Shown one piece after another: positions 45,991 through 55,646 of a stretch of 64,000 nt of DNA. The first letter of the stretch is position 1; every line of letters begins with the position of its first letter. This DNA comes from Arthrobacter sp. KBS0703 (GTDB taxonomy: Bacteria; Actinomycetota; Actinomycetes; Actinomycetales; Micrococcaceae). The notes below the pieces were generated by a model that saw only the letters and a program-made list of their open reading frames with translations, did not search any database and was not told the DNA's origin. A program made the translations under genes and the position numbers. The DNA is taken from contig NZ_MVDG02000001.1 of NCBI RefSeq assembly GCF_002008315.2, positions 372,001-436,000 on the forward strand, given 5' to 3'.

Positions 45991-46927
45991 AGCCACGATC
46001 TTGCTCTTGCTGCCGTGGGCCACATGGCAGATCACCATTTCCCCCGGCGCCAGGTATGGGTCGGACCCCGGAAGCAGGCCCCTCAGCCTCGTGTTCATGT
46101 ACACGCCGAGCTGGTTCAGCACCGTAGGCAGTGCGGGCCGATGGGTGCACAGCACCACCGCGCGCTGCTTGTCGAAGAGTGATTCAACGGTGGCCGCCGT
46201 TTTCCGGGGGTTCCGGGCATGACGGTGCTCGGTCAGCGCGTCCACGAGCTTTACCTTCGCGTCGGCAGCTTTGGCGTACGGCGCGATCGTGGCCACGCAC
46301 CGCTCCCAAGGGCTGCTGACCACACGCAACGGCTGCCATACCCGCAGCAGCCGGCGCACGGCCTGGGCCTGCCGCAGCCCGGTGGCTGTCTCTTATACAC
46401 ATCTAGATGTGTATAAGAGACAGCTCGGCTTGGCCTTGGCGTGGCGCACGATAACCAGCGGCCAGGTGTCTCTTATACACATCTAGATGTGTATAAGAGA
46501 CAGCAAGGGGCCCGATGTCGGAGGGGTTTGACAGCATAGACGCTGCCCGCTCAGGACTGCACCACATGACGCTGTCCACTTCCTTGCCGTCCGGGCGCAG
46601 GGGAGTCCCGCTCACTTCCACCGCCCAGTAGTGCACCACTTTCAGGCCTGCCGAAACGTGATAGTGGATGGGCGGAAGCGGAATCCCCAAGGGTGCGTGC
46701 AGCCCGATCTCCTCCTCCACCTCGCGGACAGCGCATTCGGGCACGGTTTCGCCGGCGTCGAGCTTGCCCTTTGGCCAGGACCAATCGTCGTAACGGGGCC
46801 GGTGGATCAGGAGGACTTCCAGCTGGTCCTTTTTCACGCGCCACGGCAGGGCGCCGGCCGCCGTGATGGCGATCGGCTCTCCCGGGTGATCGGTCTGATC
46901 CTGTATGGGTGAGTCGCTGCTCTTCAA
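45961..46927 (-). CDS. mutT1: Nudix-histidine phosphatase fusion (MutT1 type), broken by two adapters
   Basis: TTG start at 46927, 11 bases beyond the ppk stop. The N-terminal half is a Nudix hydrolase with the full box G-x5-E-x7-REVEEEIG (GKLDAGETVPECAVREVEEE). An adapter at 46467-46503 follows DIGPL. A 43-base island then encodes WPLVIVRHAKAKP, the RH catalytic start of a SixA-like phosphatase. A second adapter (46386-46423) follows, then LRQAQAVRRLLRVWQPLRVVSS, SPWERCVATIAPYAKAA and VVLCTHRPALPTVL. Mycobacterial MutT1, which clears 8-oxo-GTP and diadenosine polyphosphates, has this two-domain order and also neighbours ppk. Confidence 0.85.
46386..46423. other. Nextera mate-pair junction adapter in consensus
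   Basis: Full 38-bp mosaic-end palindrome in the phosphatase half of mutT1, 43 bases from the next one. Confidence 0.97.
46467..46503. other. Nextera mate-pair junction adapter in consensus
   Basis: 37 bp, lacking only the first C of the palindrome; lies between the Nudix and phosphatase halves of mutT1. Confidence 0.96.
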
Positions 46928-46937
46928 AGGCCGGGTC

Positions 46938-49187
46938 CTACCGCCGGGCGAGGGCGCGCTGGCGGGAGCGTGAAGCCAGGAGCCAAGACTGGACGTCGTC
47001 AAGTTTCCTGCCGTCCTCGCCATCGTGGTGGCGCGTCCATTCTCCAAGGCTGTCGAGGTGCCAACTGGATGTCTCTGGGTCCATGTACCGGGCCAGGAGA
47101 TCGGTGACGTAGGTGGTGTCCTCGCCGCCGGCAAGCTGGACGAGTGCCTCGACGCGGCGGTCCAAATTCCGGTGCATCATGTCCGCGGAGCCGATGTAGA
47201 CCACGGGGTCGCCGGCGTTGGCGAAGGCGAACACGCGTGAATGCTCCAGGAAGCGGCCCAGGACGGAACGCACGGTGATGTTTTCGCTCAGCCCGGGAAC
47301 ACCCGGACGCAGGGAGCAGATGCCGCGGACAATGACGTCCACCTTCACGCCCGCCTGGGACGCGCGGTAGAGGGAATCGATGATGGCCTCGTCCACGATG
47401 GAGTTGACCTTGATCTGGACGCGCGCCGGGATGCCCGCCCGGGCATTCCGGATTTCGGTTTCGATCCTGTCGATCAGGCCTGACCGGACGGAGCGCGGAG
47501 CCACCAGGAGCCGCTTGAACGTTGACTTCGGGGCGTAGCCGGAGAGCTGGTTGAACAGCTTGGACAGGTCCTCGCCCACCTGCTCGTTGGCGGTCAGGAG
47601 CCCCAGGTCCTCGTAGTAGCGGGCGGTGCGGGGGTGGTAGTTGCCCGTTCCGATGTGGCAGTACCGCCGCAGTCCGTCGACTTCCTGGCGGACCACGAGG
47701 GACAGCTTGCAGTGCGTCTTCAGGCCCACGATGCCGTAAACCACGTGGACTCCGGCCTGTTCGAGTTTGCGGGCCCACGAAATGTTGGCCTGCTCGTCGA
47801 AGCGGGCCTTGATCTCCACGAGCGCCAGCACCTGCTTGCCTGCCTCGGCGGCGTCGATGAGCGCATCAACGATCGGTGAGTCCCCGGACGTGCGGTATAG
47901 GGTCTGCTTGATGGCCTGGACCTTCGGATCCGCCGCTGCCTGTTCCAGGAAGGCCTGGACGGAGGTGGAGAACGAATCGTAGGGGTGGTGCAGCAGGATG
48001 TCCCGGCGGCGCATGGCAGCGAAGACATTCGCGGCCTTGGACGTTTCGGATTCGTTCAGGTACCGGGAGGTGTGCGGCACGTGCTTGGGGTAGTGCAGGT
48101 CCGCGCGGTCAATGCCGGCAATCACGGACAGCCCTCGGAGGTCAAGCGGCGCCGGAACGGAGTAGACCTCCGATTCTTCCACGCCCAGCTCACGGATCAG
48201 GAGAGCGCGGATGTTCGGGTTGATGTCATTGGTGACCTCGAGCCGGACGGGCGGACCGAACCGGCGGCGCAGCAGTTCCTTCTCGAGGGCCTGCAGGAGG
48301 TTTTCGGCGTCGTCTTCCTCGACCTCCACGTCCTCATTGCGGGTGACACGGAAGGTGTGGTGTTCCAGGACTTCCATGCCGGCGAACAGCTGGTCCAGGT
48401 GGACGGCGATAACTTCTTCAAGGGCGATGAAGCGGGCAACACGGCCCGGCACCGATCCGGCCCGCGGCCCGTCGACGGAGATCAGGCGCGGCAGCTGGTC
48501 AGGCACCTTGACGCGGGCGAAGAGTTCCTTGTCGCTGACCGGGTTCCGGACCACCACGGCGAGGTTCAGCGAGAGCCCGGAGATGTACGGGAACGGGTGG
48601 GCCGGGTCCACGGCCAGGGGCGTGAGGATGGGGAAGACCTTTTCAGCGAACATGGCGCTGAGGCGGTGCTGGGCCTGGTCGTCGAGTTCGTCCCAGTGCA
48701 TGAGGTGGATGTGCTCATAGGCCAGCGCGGGCCGGATCTGTTCGGCGTAGACCCGGGCGTGCCGTTGCTGCAGCCGGTGGGCGGCGTCGCCGATCTGCTC
48801 GAGGACCTGGACCGGGCTCAGGCCGGCAGGGGAGGGGACGGCCAGGCCGGTGGCGATCCGTCGCTTCAGGCCGGCCACGCGCACCATAAAGAATTCATCG
48901 AGGTTGGACGCGAAGATGGACAGGAAGCTGACCCGCTCCAGAAGGTACAGGTCGGGGTCTTCCGCAAGCTCGAGGACGCGGGAGTTGAAGGCCAGCCAGC
49001 TCAGTTCACGGTCGAGGAACCGGTCCGGGCTGATCTCGCCCTCGGGCTCCAGGATGGCCGCGAATTCCGGGATGTCGATCCGGTCCTGGGTGGCGCGGGA
49101 CGCCGGCACCTCGGAGGAACCGAAACGGGCGCGCGCGGGGGCCGCCGTGATTTCGGTGGTGGCTGTGCCGGCGGATTCCGGTTGCAT
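46938..49187 (-). CDS. ppk: polyphosphate kinase 1
   Basis: 749 residues, slightly long because of a 40-residue N-terminal extension. Domains in order: N-terminal helical domain with [19 protein letters not shown], head domain, and two phospholipase-D-like C-terminal domains. The phosphorylated histidine is H492 in [13 protein letters not shown], with the partner motif [17 protein letters not shown] near 670. It makes polyphosphate from ATP. The ATG has AAGGAGA upstream. mutT1 follows on the same message. Confidence 0.95.
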   Translation of the reverse strand: MQPESAGTATTEITAAPARARFGSSEVPASRATQDRIDIPEFAAILEPEGEISPDRFLDRELSWLAFNSRVLELAEDPDLYLLERVSFLSIFASNLDEFFMVRVAGLKRRIATGLAVPSPAGLSPVQVLEQIGDAAHRLQQRHARVYAEQIRPALAYEHIHLMHWDELDDQAQHRLSAMFAEKVFPILTPLAVDPAHPFPYISGLSLNLAVVVRNPVSDKELFARVKVPDQLPRLISVDGPRAGSVPGRVARFIALEEVIAVHLDQLFAGMEVLEHHTFRVTRNEDVEVEEDDAENLLQALEKELLRRRFGPPVRLEVTNDINPNIRALLIRELGVEESEVYSVPAPLDLRGLSVIAGIDRADLHYPKHVPHTSRYLNESETSKAANVFAAMRRRDILLHHPYDSFSTSVQAFLEQAAADPKVQAIKQTLYRTSGDSPIVDALIDAAEAGKQVLALVEIKARFDEQANISWARKLEQAGVHVVYGIVGLKTHCKLSLVVRQEVDGLRRYCHIGTGNYHPRTARYYEDLGLLTANEQVGEDLSKLFNQLSGYAPKSTFKRLLVAPRSVRSGLIDRIETEIRNARAGIPARVQIKVNSIVDEAIIDSLYRASQAGVKVDVIVRGICSLRPGVPGLSENITVRSVLGRFLEHSRVFAFANAGDPVVYIGSADMMHRNLDRRVEALVQLAGGEDTTYVTDLLARYMDPETSSWHLDSLGEWTRHHDGEDGRKLDDVQSWLLASRSRQRALARR

Positions 49188-49292
49188 GCGCTCTCCTTGA
49201 TGCTGACGGGATTTAGCTTCAACCTTACAAGCTTTCGCTCCGGCGGGACCCCCAGATTTCAGCGGGTCCGGCCTGTGCGTCGAATGACTTGA

Positions 49293-50264
49293 TTAACGTC
49301 CGGCGAGCGGCCCGTACATCACATCAACGTCCCATCGTGTGAAGCCGAGACGCCGGTATAGCGAAACGGCCGGGGCGTTTTCCGCATCCGTGTACAGCAT
49401 TACTGCGTGGAGCCCCTGCTGCTCGAGGTGCCTGATTCCGGCCACCGTCAGCGCCTTGCCCAGGCCCATGCCCTGCGCGGCCGGCGTAACGCCCACTACG
49501 TACACTTCGCCGATCGCCGGGTGGCTGCCGTGCCGGGGGTGCACTTTGGTCCAGTGGAAGCCAAGGAGCCGCCCCTCGCGGTCCTCGGCCAGCAGGAACC
49601 CGGCGGGGTCGAACCACGGCTCCTCCATGCGGGCCTCGAGGTCGGCCCGGGTCATGGAGCCCTGCTCGGGGTGGTGCGCAAAGGCGGCGCGGTTGGCCGC
49701 AAGCCAGGCGTCCTCGTCCTTGCCCGGCACAAAGGCGCGGAGCGCCACACCGTCCGGAAGAACGACGTCGGGCAGGTCAGCCGCCGCGGTGGTGAGCCGC
49801 ATCTTCCACAGCTCCCGGACCGGGCCGTAACCGTAGCGGGCTGCGAGCTCCGCTGCTGCCTCGTGGTTGCCGTGGGACCAGGCCCGCAGGCCGTCGAATC
49901 CGCGCGAAGACCTCAGAGTCCCCACGAGCCGGTCTGCGACGCCCTGGTTCCGGTAACTGGGATGGACGGCGATTTCGAGCACGCCCGTGCCGTCTGCCTC
50001 GTCCACCACCACGGCGAAACCTGCGAGGTCCTGTCCCGTGACGGGATCGGAGTCCTCATCGGGGGCATAGAGGGCCAGGGTCAGCACCGAGTGGGGGCCC
50101 GTATCCGCGGCACGGAGCGTCACGAGGGTCTGTTCCGAGATGGAAGGATTGCCGTCGGATTCTTCGGCGGCCGCCAGCAGGGTTTTGATGTCCCGCAGCA
50201 GCTCTTCATCGCCACCGCCTTTGACGACGAGTACGGGCCAGTTCTCCGGATGCGCAGGACTCAT
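49293..50264 (-). CDS. mshD: mycothiol synthase
   Basis: 323 residues made of two GNAT acetyltransferase domains. The first has LEIAVHPSYRNQGVADRLV and the second VYVVGVTPAAQGMGLGKALT with HPEQGSMTRADLEARM and the C-terminal LYTDAENAPAVSLYRRLGF. MshD adds acetyl to the cysteine of Cys-GlcN-Ins to finish mycothiol, the main thiol of actinobacteria. It lies downstream of glnR, as in Mycobacterium (Rv0818-Rv0819), but behind a strong hairpin. Confidence 0.92.
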   Translation of the reverse strand: MSPAHPENWPVLVVKGGGDEELLRDIKTLLAAAEESDGNPSISEQTLVTLRAADTGPHSVLTLALYAPDEDSDPVTGQDLAGFAVVVDEADGTGVLEIAVHPSYRNQGVADRLVGTLRSSRGFDGLRAWSHGNHEAAAELAARYGYGPVRELWKMRLTTAAADLPDVVLPDGVALRAFVPGKDEDAWLAANRAAFAHHPEQGSMTRADLEARMEEPWFDPAGFLLAEDREGRLLGFHWTKVHPRHGSHPAIGEVYVVGVTPAAQGMGLGKALTVAGIRHLEQQGLHAVMLYTDAENAPAVSLYRRLGFTRWDVDVMYGPLAGR

Positions 50265-50448
50265 GCTGTAAGGCTATACGCCCGGCAGGGGGAGTCGCCC
50301 GATTTGTGGCCTGCTCCGCCGGCCCGTATAGTCGTTATCTCATCCGGCTTCCTGAACTGGTTTTCAGGAGGAAGTTTGCAGGGGGGATCCACCACTGGGG
50401 TGGCCTCGATACGTTCGACCCGTATGTCCTCCACTGAGCAAGTGCAGC

Positions 50449-50494
50449 AACGCAGAACGGCCCGGACTCGAAAGAGTCCGGGCCGTTCTGCGTT
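50449..50494. terminator. 21-bp perfect hairpin with GAAA loop after glnR
   Basis: Left arm 50449-50469 and right arm 50474-50494 are perfectly complementary over 21 bp and enclose the tetraloop GAAA. It lies about 50 bases after the glnR stop, reading on the minus strand, and should separate glnR from mshD transcription. There is no long T-run. Confidence 0.75.
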
Positions 50495-50521
50495 AATCCA
50501 AGCCGTTCTGCGTTAATCCAA
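50482..50521. repeat. 20-bp tandem duplication next to the hairpin
   Basis: GCCGTTCTGCGTTAATCCAA occurs twice without a gap, at 50482-50501 and 50502-50521. The first copy includes part of the right arm of the hairpin, so the second copy offers an alternative pairing partner of 13 bases for the left arm. Confidence 0.9.
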
Positions 50522-50545
50522 GAGTCCGAGCCGGGCTTGAGGCAC

Positions 50546-51244
50546 TCAGGCCTCGGTGAGTTCGTCCTCCTGCTGCCGCACCAAGGTGAGCCGGTAGCCG
50601 ACGTTCCTCACCGTGCTGATCAGGTTCTCGTGGTCGGCGCCGAGCTTGGCCCGGAGGCGACGGACGTGGACGTCCACGGTCCTGGTGCCGCCGTAGTAGT
50701 CGTAACCCCACACCTCGGTCAGCAGCTGCTGGCGCGTGAACACCCGGCCGGGGTGCTGCGCCAGGTACTTGAGGAGTTCGAATTCCTTGAAGGTCAGGTT
50801 TAGGGCGGCGCCGTTGACCCGCGCCGTATAGCTGGCCTCGTCAATGACGACGCCGGCAGCCCGGATTTCGGTGGGAAGGTCTTCCTTCTCCGGGACGGCC
50901 CTGGCCACGGAGAGCCGGATTCTCGCCTCCACCTCGGCGGGCCCCGCGGAGTCCAGCACGATGTCGTCGACGGCCCATGCGGAAGACACGGCGGCCATGC
51001 CGCCTTCGGTGAGGATGAGGACCAGCGGTGCGCTGAGGCCGGTCGCCTTGAGGAGCTGCGTCAGGGAGCGGGCTCCCACGAGGTCTTTCCGCGCATCCAG
51101 CAGCACGATGTCGCAGGGATCCGTTTCAAGCAGTGCGGTGGGCTCGGCGGGGAGGATGTGCACCCGGTGGTTCAAGAGCTCCAAGGCAGGCAAAATGTCC
51201 ACCGATGATCCGGTGCTGTTCGTCAGTAACAGGATGTGCGACAT
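50546..51244 (-). CDS. glnR: GlnR-type OmpR-family response regulator
   Basis: 232 residues from [10 protein letters not shown] at 51244. The N-terminal receiver domain keeps D50 in [11 protein letters not shown] but lacks the usual acidic pair near the start, as in the orphan nitrogen regulator GlnR, which works as a dimer without normal phosphorylation. The C-terminal winged helix is complete: [32 protein letters not shown] and [14 protein letters not shown]. No kinase gene is adjacent, and mshD lies downstream as in mycobacteria, which supports glnR. Confidence 0.8.
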   Translation of the reverse strand: MSHILLLTNSTGSSVDILPALELLNHRVHILPAEPTALLETDPCDIVLLDARKDLVGARSLTQLLKATGLSAPLVLILTEGGMAAVSSAWAVDDIVLDSAGPAEVEARIRLSVARAVPEKEDLPTEIRAAGVVIDEASYTARVNGAALNLTFKEFELLKYLAQHPGRVFTRQQLLTEVWGYDYYGGTRTVDVHVRRLRAKLGADHENLISTVRNVGYRLTLVRQQEDELTEA

Positions 51245-51567
51245 TGTTCCTCCAAGGGGCCGTCCGCGCATCATTGGGCGACTGAACCGGGCTTTCACCG
51301 GCCGGTACTGTGCTGGCTGCGGCGGGGCGGCAGCGCTGGCAGACCAGCGCGTCCGGTTCCCGTCGCAGGAAGCGTAGCTGAGCTTTGAGTATACCTAACG
51401 GCCCCCTGACAGACACTGACCCGCGCCCGCAGCGCGCCTCATTTGCGACATATGGCAGTCACATAAGGCAGGATTGAAACCGTCAGGGCGTGATGCCCTG
51501 CCCGTCAACGGCATAGCCAGGATGAGGACGCAGCGAAGTTGAGTGCAGAGTCAGAGATGAGTACGCC
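51245..51567. other. 323-bp intergenic region between divergent genes
   Basis: Upstream of glnR (minus) and a membrane gene (plus). It contains a short AT-richer patch near 51443-51470 that could hold the plus-strand promoter. I see no RNA or repeat. Confidence 0.4.
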
Positions 51568-52347
51568 ATGGCCGCGCCTGAGGTGAGCGCGCCGGCAGCC
51601 GCCGGCCGTACACTGCAGTCCTGGAGCATCGGCGTCATTGGCCTGGCCGGCCTGGCCACCCTCATCGCCAGCGTGTTCCGGACTCCGGACGTCCTCCTGG
51701 CTGTCGCCGTCGTTGTTGCCCTGGCCGTCGGCGTCGGCTGGCCGCACTATCTCGGGATACCCGCCAAGAAAACCCTGGCGGCCGTGATCGGCCTGCCGGG
51801 TGCCGGCTCCGCGGTGGCTGCCGCTGTCGTACCCGCCCCCGGCTACCTCGACTGGACCCCCGGTTTCATCGCCCTGGGTGTCTCGGCTGTGTTCGTGGTC
51901 CAGCTGATTCGAGGGACCGGCCAGGCGCAGCGGCTGGAATCGATTCTGGGCTGCTGCGTGGGCGTCCTCCTCTCCTGCCTGGGAGCGGGCTGGATCGCGG
52001 GGGCACGGTTCAATGGCGTCAAGGAGATGCTGCTGGTTGCCGGCGTAAGCGCCGCCGTCGCGCTGCTCGCCGGCCTCATCCGCTGGCCTGACCGGATCAT
52101 TGCCCCGCTGGGCATCGTCCTGGCAGGGCTGGCCGGGCCCCTGGCCGGTCTGGTGTTTTCCGACATCGCCGTGCTGCCTGCCGCGGTGTTCGGCGTTGTA
52201 GTGGGGGCGGTCCTGGTCAGCTTCCGCCGGCTTGTGACCCTCCGCGGGATCCCGTTGAACTTTCCGGCCGCCCTGGGCATGGGTCTTGCGCCCGTCCTGG
52301 CCGTCGGTTCGTTGGCTTACTTCATAGACAAACTACTCATCTCCTGA
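51568..52347 (+). CDS. conserved hydrophobic membrane protein
   Basis: 259 residues with about eight helices, almost without long loops (GVIGLAGLATLIASVF; VSAVFVVQLIRGTG; GCCVGVLLSCLGAGWIAG). No motif links it to a transporter family I know. A short protein gene follows in 17 bases, then a nitrobindin-like gene, so it may head a small operon. Function unknown. Confidence 0.72.
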   Translation: MAAPEVSAPAAAGRTLQSWSIGVIGLAGLATLIASVFRTPDVLLAVAVVVALAVGVGWPHYLGIPAKKTLAAVIGLPGAGSAVAAAVVPAPGYLDWTPGFIALGVSAVFVVQLIRGTGQAQRLESILGCCVGVLLSCLGAGWIAGARFNGVKEMLLVAGVSAAVALLAGLIRWPDRIIAPLGIVLAGLAGPLAGLVFSDIAVLPAAVFGVVVGAVLVSFRRLVTLRGIPLNFPAALGMGLAPVLAVGSLAYFIDKLLIS

Positions 52348-52364
52348 CGCGTTAGGATGGCATC

Positions 52365-52478
52365 ATGTCCGTACTTGCATATGAAATTTTCTTCCTTGTC
52401 CTGCTGGGCGTCGCCAGCCTGTCCATGGCTTGGTTTGCCGGTTTTGTGGTCTACCGCCTGTTCAAAGGCCAGAAGTAG
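52365..52478 (+). CDS. 37-residue membrane protein
   Basis: MSVLAYEIFFLVLLGVASLS begins a peptide with one hydrophobic segment and the basic end YRLFKGQK. It fits exactly between two genes of one direction and has GGATGG upstream. The composition and position support a real small gene; function unknown. Confidence 0.6.
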   Translation: MSVLAYEIFFLVLLGVASLSMAWFAGFVVYRLFKGQK

Positions 52479-52517
52479 AACCGCTTTCCCTGCTAGCACT
52501 TTCCAGAGGTAACAGCT

Positions 52518-53150
52518 GTGCCGATTGAGATTCCCACAGACCTGACCCCCGAACTGGTTCCGCTTTCCTGGCTCATTGGTGAGTGGGAGGGCAGCGGCCG
52601 CCTCGGGTCCGGCGATGAAGATTCAGAACACTTTTTCCAGCACGTGTCGTTCACCCAGAACGGTCTGCCGTACCTTCAGTACCGCGCGGAAAGCTGGCTG
52701 ACCGACGACGACGGCACCAAACTCCGGCCTCTCACCGTCGAGACCGGCTTTTGGGCGCTTGAGCGCAAGCAGATTGACGCAGACAGCGGCCCCGGGCTGG
52801 TCCCCGGGGACATTGTTCCGGCGCTCAAGAGCGCTGACGAGGTGGAGGCCCTCCGGAACACGGACGGCGGATTCGATATTTCCGTTTCCATAGCCCATCC
52901 GGGCGGGATCTCGGAGCTCTACTACGGGCAGATCAAGGGGCCGCAGATCCAGCTGAGCACCGACATGGTGATGCGGGGCAGCCACTCCAAGGAGTACAGC
53001 GCCGCCACCCGGATCTTCGGCCTGGTGGACGGGAACCTCCTCTGGCGCTGGGACGTCGCCACCGGCTCGTCCACGGCGCGGGAGGCCTCGTCGGAACCGG
53101 GCAACGGCCTCGAGGCCCACGCCTCGGCGTTCCTGCGGAAGGTTTCCTGA
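52518..53150 (+). CDS. nitrobindin-like FABP-family heme protein
   Basis: 210 residues, GTG start. The N-terminal G-x-W-x-G-x-G motif is G21-G27 (GEWEGSG) after LVPLSWLI, and the C-terminal LEAHASAFLRKV supplies the proximal-type histidine. Nitrobindins are ten-stranded barrels that bind ferric heme and isomerise peroxynitrite to nitrate. A 30-residue insert with DADSGPGLVPGD is seen in actinobacterial members. Confidence 0.85.
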   Translation: MPIEIPTDLTPELVPLSWLIGEWEGSGRLGSGDEDSEHFFQHVSFTQNGLPYLQYRAESWLTDDDGTKLRPLTVETGFWALERKQIDADSGPGLVPGDIVPALKSADEVEALRNTDGGFDISVSIAHPGGISELYYGQIKGPQIQLSTDMVMRGSHSKEYSAATRIFGLVDGNLLWRWDVATGSSTAREASSEPGNGLEAHASAFLRKVS

Positions 53151-53272
53151 CAGGTATCCCACCGGTTTCCTGACAGTCGGAGCCGCTGGCTCTGTTCCGC
53201 CGGACGTCCCCCTCCGCTACGTTGGACTGAGGTCTCATATTCCTCTGCCCGCAGCGACCCAGGGAGCACCAC

Positions 53273-53995
53273 ATGGATGAAGCGACAAGCCCGGCGGACT
53301 ACAGCGACCTCAAGGCGGTGTACTTCAACGGCACCCTCAAGCGTTCGCCCGAAAAGAGCAACACCGAGGGCCTGATCGCCGTGAGCCGGCTGATCATGGA
53401 GAAGCAGGGCGTGGCCACGCGGGTCATCCGCACCGTCGATCATGACGTCGCCAGCGGCGTGTATCCGGACATGCGCGAGCACGGCTGGGAGACCGACGAA
53501 TGGCCCGAGCTTTATCCCGCCGTTAAAGAGGCGGACATCGTGGTGGTGGCCGGGCCCATCTGGCTGGGGGACAACTCGTCGCAGACCAAGAAACTCATCG
53601 AGCGGCTCTATGCCCATTCGGGGGAGCTTAATGAGAAGGGGCAGTGGGCGTACTACCCGAAGGTGGGCGGCTGCCTGATCACCGGCAACGAGGACGGGAT
53701 CAAGCACTGTGCCATGAACGTCTTGTACAGCCTCCAGCACATCGGGTTCACCATCCCGCCGCAGGCCGACGCCGGCTGGATCGGTCCCGTGGGGCCCGGC
53801 CCCAGCTATCTGGATGAGGGGTCCGGCGGGCCGGAGAGCGACTTCACCAACCGGAACACCACGTTTATGACGTGGAACCTCCTGCATCATGCCCGGATGC
53901 TCAAGGATGCCGGCGGGATTCCCGCTTACGGCAACCTTCCGGAAGAATGGAAAGCCGGATCAAAGTTCGGTTTCGAAAACCCGGAGTACCGCTGA
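53273..53995 (+). CDS. flavodoxin-fold NAD(P)H-dependent oxidoreductase
   Basis: 240 residues. AVYFNGTLKRSPEKSNTEGL forms the phosphate loop for FMN, then EADIVVVAGPIWLGDNSSQTKKLIERLY and GGCLITGNEDGIKHCAMNVLYSL. These are the marks of the NADPH-dependent FMN reductase/flavodoxin-like family. The substrate is unknown. It has its own upstream gap of 122 bases. Confidence 0.83.
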   Translation: MDEATSPADYSDLKAVYFNGTLKRSPEKSNTEGLIAVSRLIMEKQGVATRVIRTVDHDVASGVYPDMREHGWETDEWPELYPAVKEADIVVVAGPIWLGDNSSQTKKLIERLYAHSGELNEKGQWAYYPKVGGCLITGNEDGIKHCAMNVLYSLQHIGFTIPPQADAGWIGPVGPGPSYLDEGSGGPESDFTNRNTTFMTWNLLHHARMLKDAGGIPAYGNLPEEWKAGSKFGFENPEYR

Positions 53996-54086
53996 GCGAA
54001 CCAGCCTGGTCGCCGTGGCTGCCCGAAAACCGGTCCCCGATTCCGACAGACCGGAATACCCGCCAAGCCAAGGACGTTCCCTTCAT

Positions 54087-55210
54087 ATGACTATCAAGAG
54101 CCCTCTTTTGTCGCGCCCGGGAGCCGTCGAGGCGGCCGGTCCCGACGCCGGCGTCGCGTCCCACTACGGTGAGCCCCTGCGCGAGCAGCGCGCCCTCGCG
54201 GCCGGTACCGCCGTCGTCGACCTGTCCCACCGCGGAGTGGTGACCGTCTCCGGACCCGACCGCCTGAGCTGGCTCAACACGCTCTCCTCCCAGCAGGTCA
54301 CCAACCTCCAGCCCGGTGAGTCCAGCGAGCTGCTGCTCCTGACCATCCAGGGACGCATCGAATTCGATGCCCGGGTAGTGGACGACGGCGGGACCACCTG
54401 GCTGATCGTCGAGGCCGCCGAGTCTGCCCCGCTGGCGGAGTGGCTGAACAAGATGAAGTTCATGCTGCGCGTCGAAATCGCCGACGTCTCGGACGCCTGG
54501 GCCGTGCTCGGATCCACCAGGGCGGTGCCCGAGTGGTCCGGCCTGAAGGTCTGGCAGGACCCGTGGCCGCACGTCGGCGCCGGCGGGTACGCGTACTCGG
54601 TAGTCGCGGAGGAACAGCATCCGGGCGCCGAACGCCCGTGGTTCGAATACTTGGTGCCGGCCTGTCTCTTATACACATCTAGATGTGTATAAGAGACAGT
54701 TGGGCAGACCGGCCGCTGGCCGGAGTCTCGGCAGCCGAGGCCCTGCGCGTGGCGGCGTGGCGGCCGCGGCTCGGCGCCGAAACCGACGACAAGACCATTC
54801 CGCACGAACTGGACCTGTCTCTTATACACATCTAGATGTGTATAAGAGACAGTCTCTCCAAGGGCTGCTACAAGGGCCAGGAGACCATCGCGCGCGTCCA
54901 CAACCTCGGCCACCCGCCGCGCCGGCTGGTGTTCCTCCAGCTCGACGGCTCGCAGCACACCATGCCTGCTCCCGGAAGCGAAGTGCTGCTGGGGGAGCGC
55001 AAGGTGGGGACCGTGACGTCCGTGGCCCAGCACCACGAGATGGGCCCCATCGCGCTGGCCGTCATAAAGCGTTCCGTCGCGCCGGATGAAATACTGACCG
55101 TCATGGACGGAACCGAACCGTACATAGCCGCGCAGGAAGTGATCGTGGCTCCCGACGCCGGCCAGGTGGTCGGCAGGCAGACCGGATTCCTGAGGGGGAC
55201 CCACAAGTGA
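54087..55210 (+). CDS. ygfZ: folate-binding protein YgfZ, broken by two adapters
   Basis: About 360 residues when restored. The N-terminal DLSHRGVVTVSGPDRLSWLNTLSSQ and LLLLTIQGRIEFDARVVDDG resemble the aminomethyltransferase fold. An adapter at 54662-54699 follows EYLVPA. An island of 115 bases encodes ALRVAAWRPRLGAETDDKTI and PHELD. The adapter at 54815-54852 precedes LSKGCYKGQETIARVHNLG, the KGCYxGQE motif of YgfZ. YgfZ helps iron-sulfur cluster proteins mature using folate. Its stop overlaps the ankyrin gene start (GTGA). Confidence 0.87.
54662..54699. other. Nextera mate-pair junction adapter in consensus
   Basis: Full 38-bp mosaic-end palindrome, first of two in ygfZ. Confidence 0.97.
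54815..54852. other. Nextera mate-pair junction adapter in consensus
   Basis: Full 38-bp mosaic-end palindrome, second of two in ygfZ, 115 bases after the first. Confidence 0.97.
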
Positions 55211-55644
55211 CAGATTCCACCGCACCCGGAGCGGAACCAGCGCCGTCCCAGCAGCCAAGCCAGTCGCAGCCCGACGAGGAAACCCTCGCCCTGGCGCACA
55301 CCCTCTTCGACGCGGCCCGCAACGGCGAGACGGAGGTGCTCCGCAGCTACCTGAACGCGGGCGCGCCAGCCACCCTGACGAACGCCGCCGGTGACTCGCT
55401 GCTCATGCTCGCGGCCTACCACGGCCACGCCGAGACCGTTCAGCTGATCCTGTACCACGGCGGCGACGCGAACAGCGCCAACGACCGCGGGCAGACCCCG
55501 CTGGCCGGAGCTGTCTTCAAGGGATACACAGACGTTGCCCGCGTGCTGCTCGACGCCGGTGCGGACCCCGACGCCGGCACCCCCTCCGCCCGCGCGGCCG
55601 CGGAGATGTTCGCCCGGGCCGACATCAAAGCCCTGCTGGGCTGA
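55207..55644 (+). CDS. ankyrin-repeat protein
   Basis: 145 residues, GTG start overlapping the ygfZ stop. After a 30-residue Pro/Gln-rich N-terminus come about three ankyrin repeats: LFDAARNGETEVLRSYLNAG, DSLLMLAAYHGHAETVQLIL and QTPLAGAVFKGYTDVARVLL. These mediate protein contacts; the partner is unknown. Coupling with ygfZ is common in related actinobacteria as I recall, but I cannot verify it here. Confidence 0.85.
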   Translation: MTDSTAPGAEPAPSQQPSQSQPDEETLALAHTLFDAARNGETEVLRSYLNAGAPATLTNAAGDSLLMLAAYHGHAETVQLILYHGGDANSANDRGQTPLAGAVFKGYTDVARVLLDAGADPDAGTPSARAAAEMFARADIKALLG

Positions 55645-55646
55645 CG

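Noticed and set aside
50424..50516. A 30-codon peptide beginning MSSTEQVQQRRTARTRKS
   Set aside because: Its codons are mostly the arms of the perfect terminator hairpin; there is no ribosome site and no likely role.
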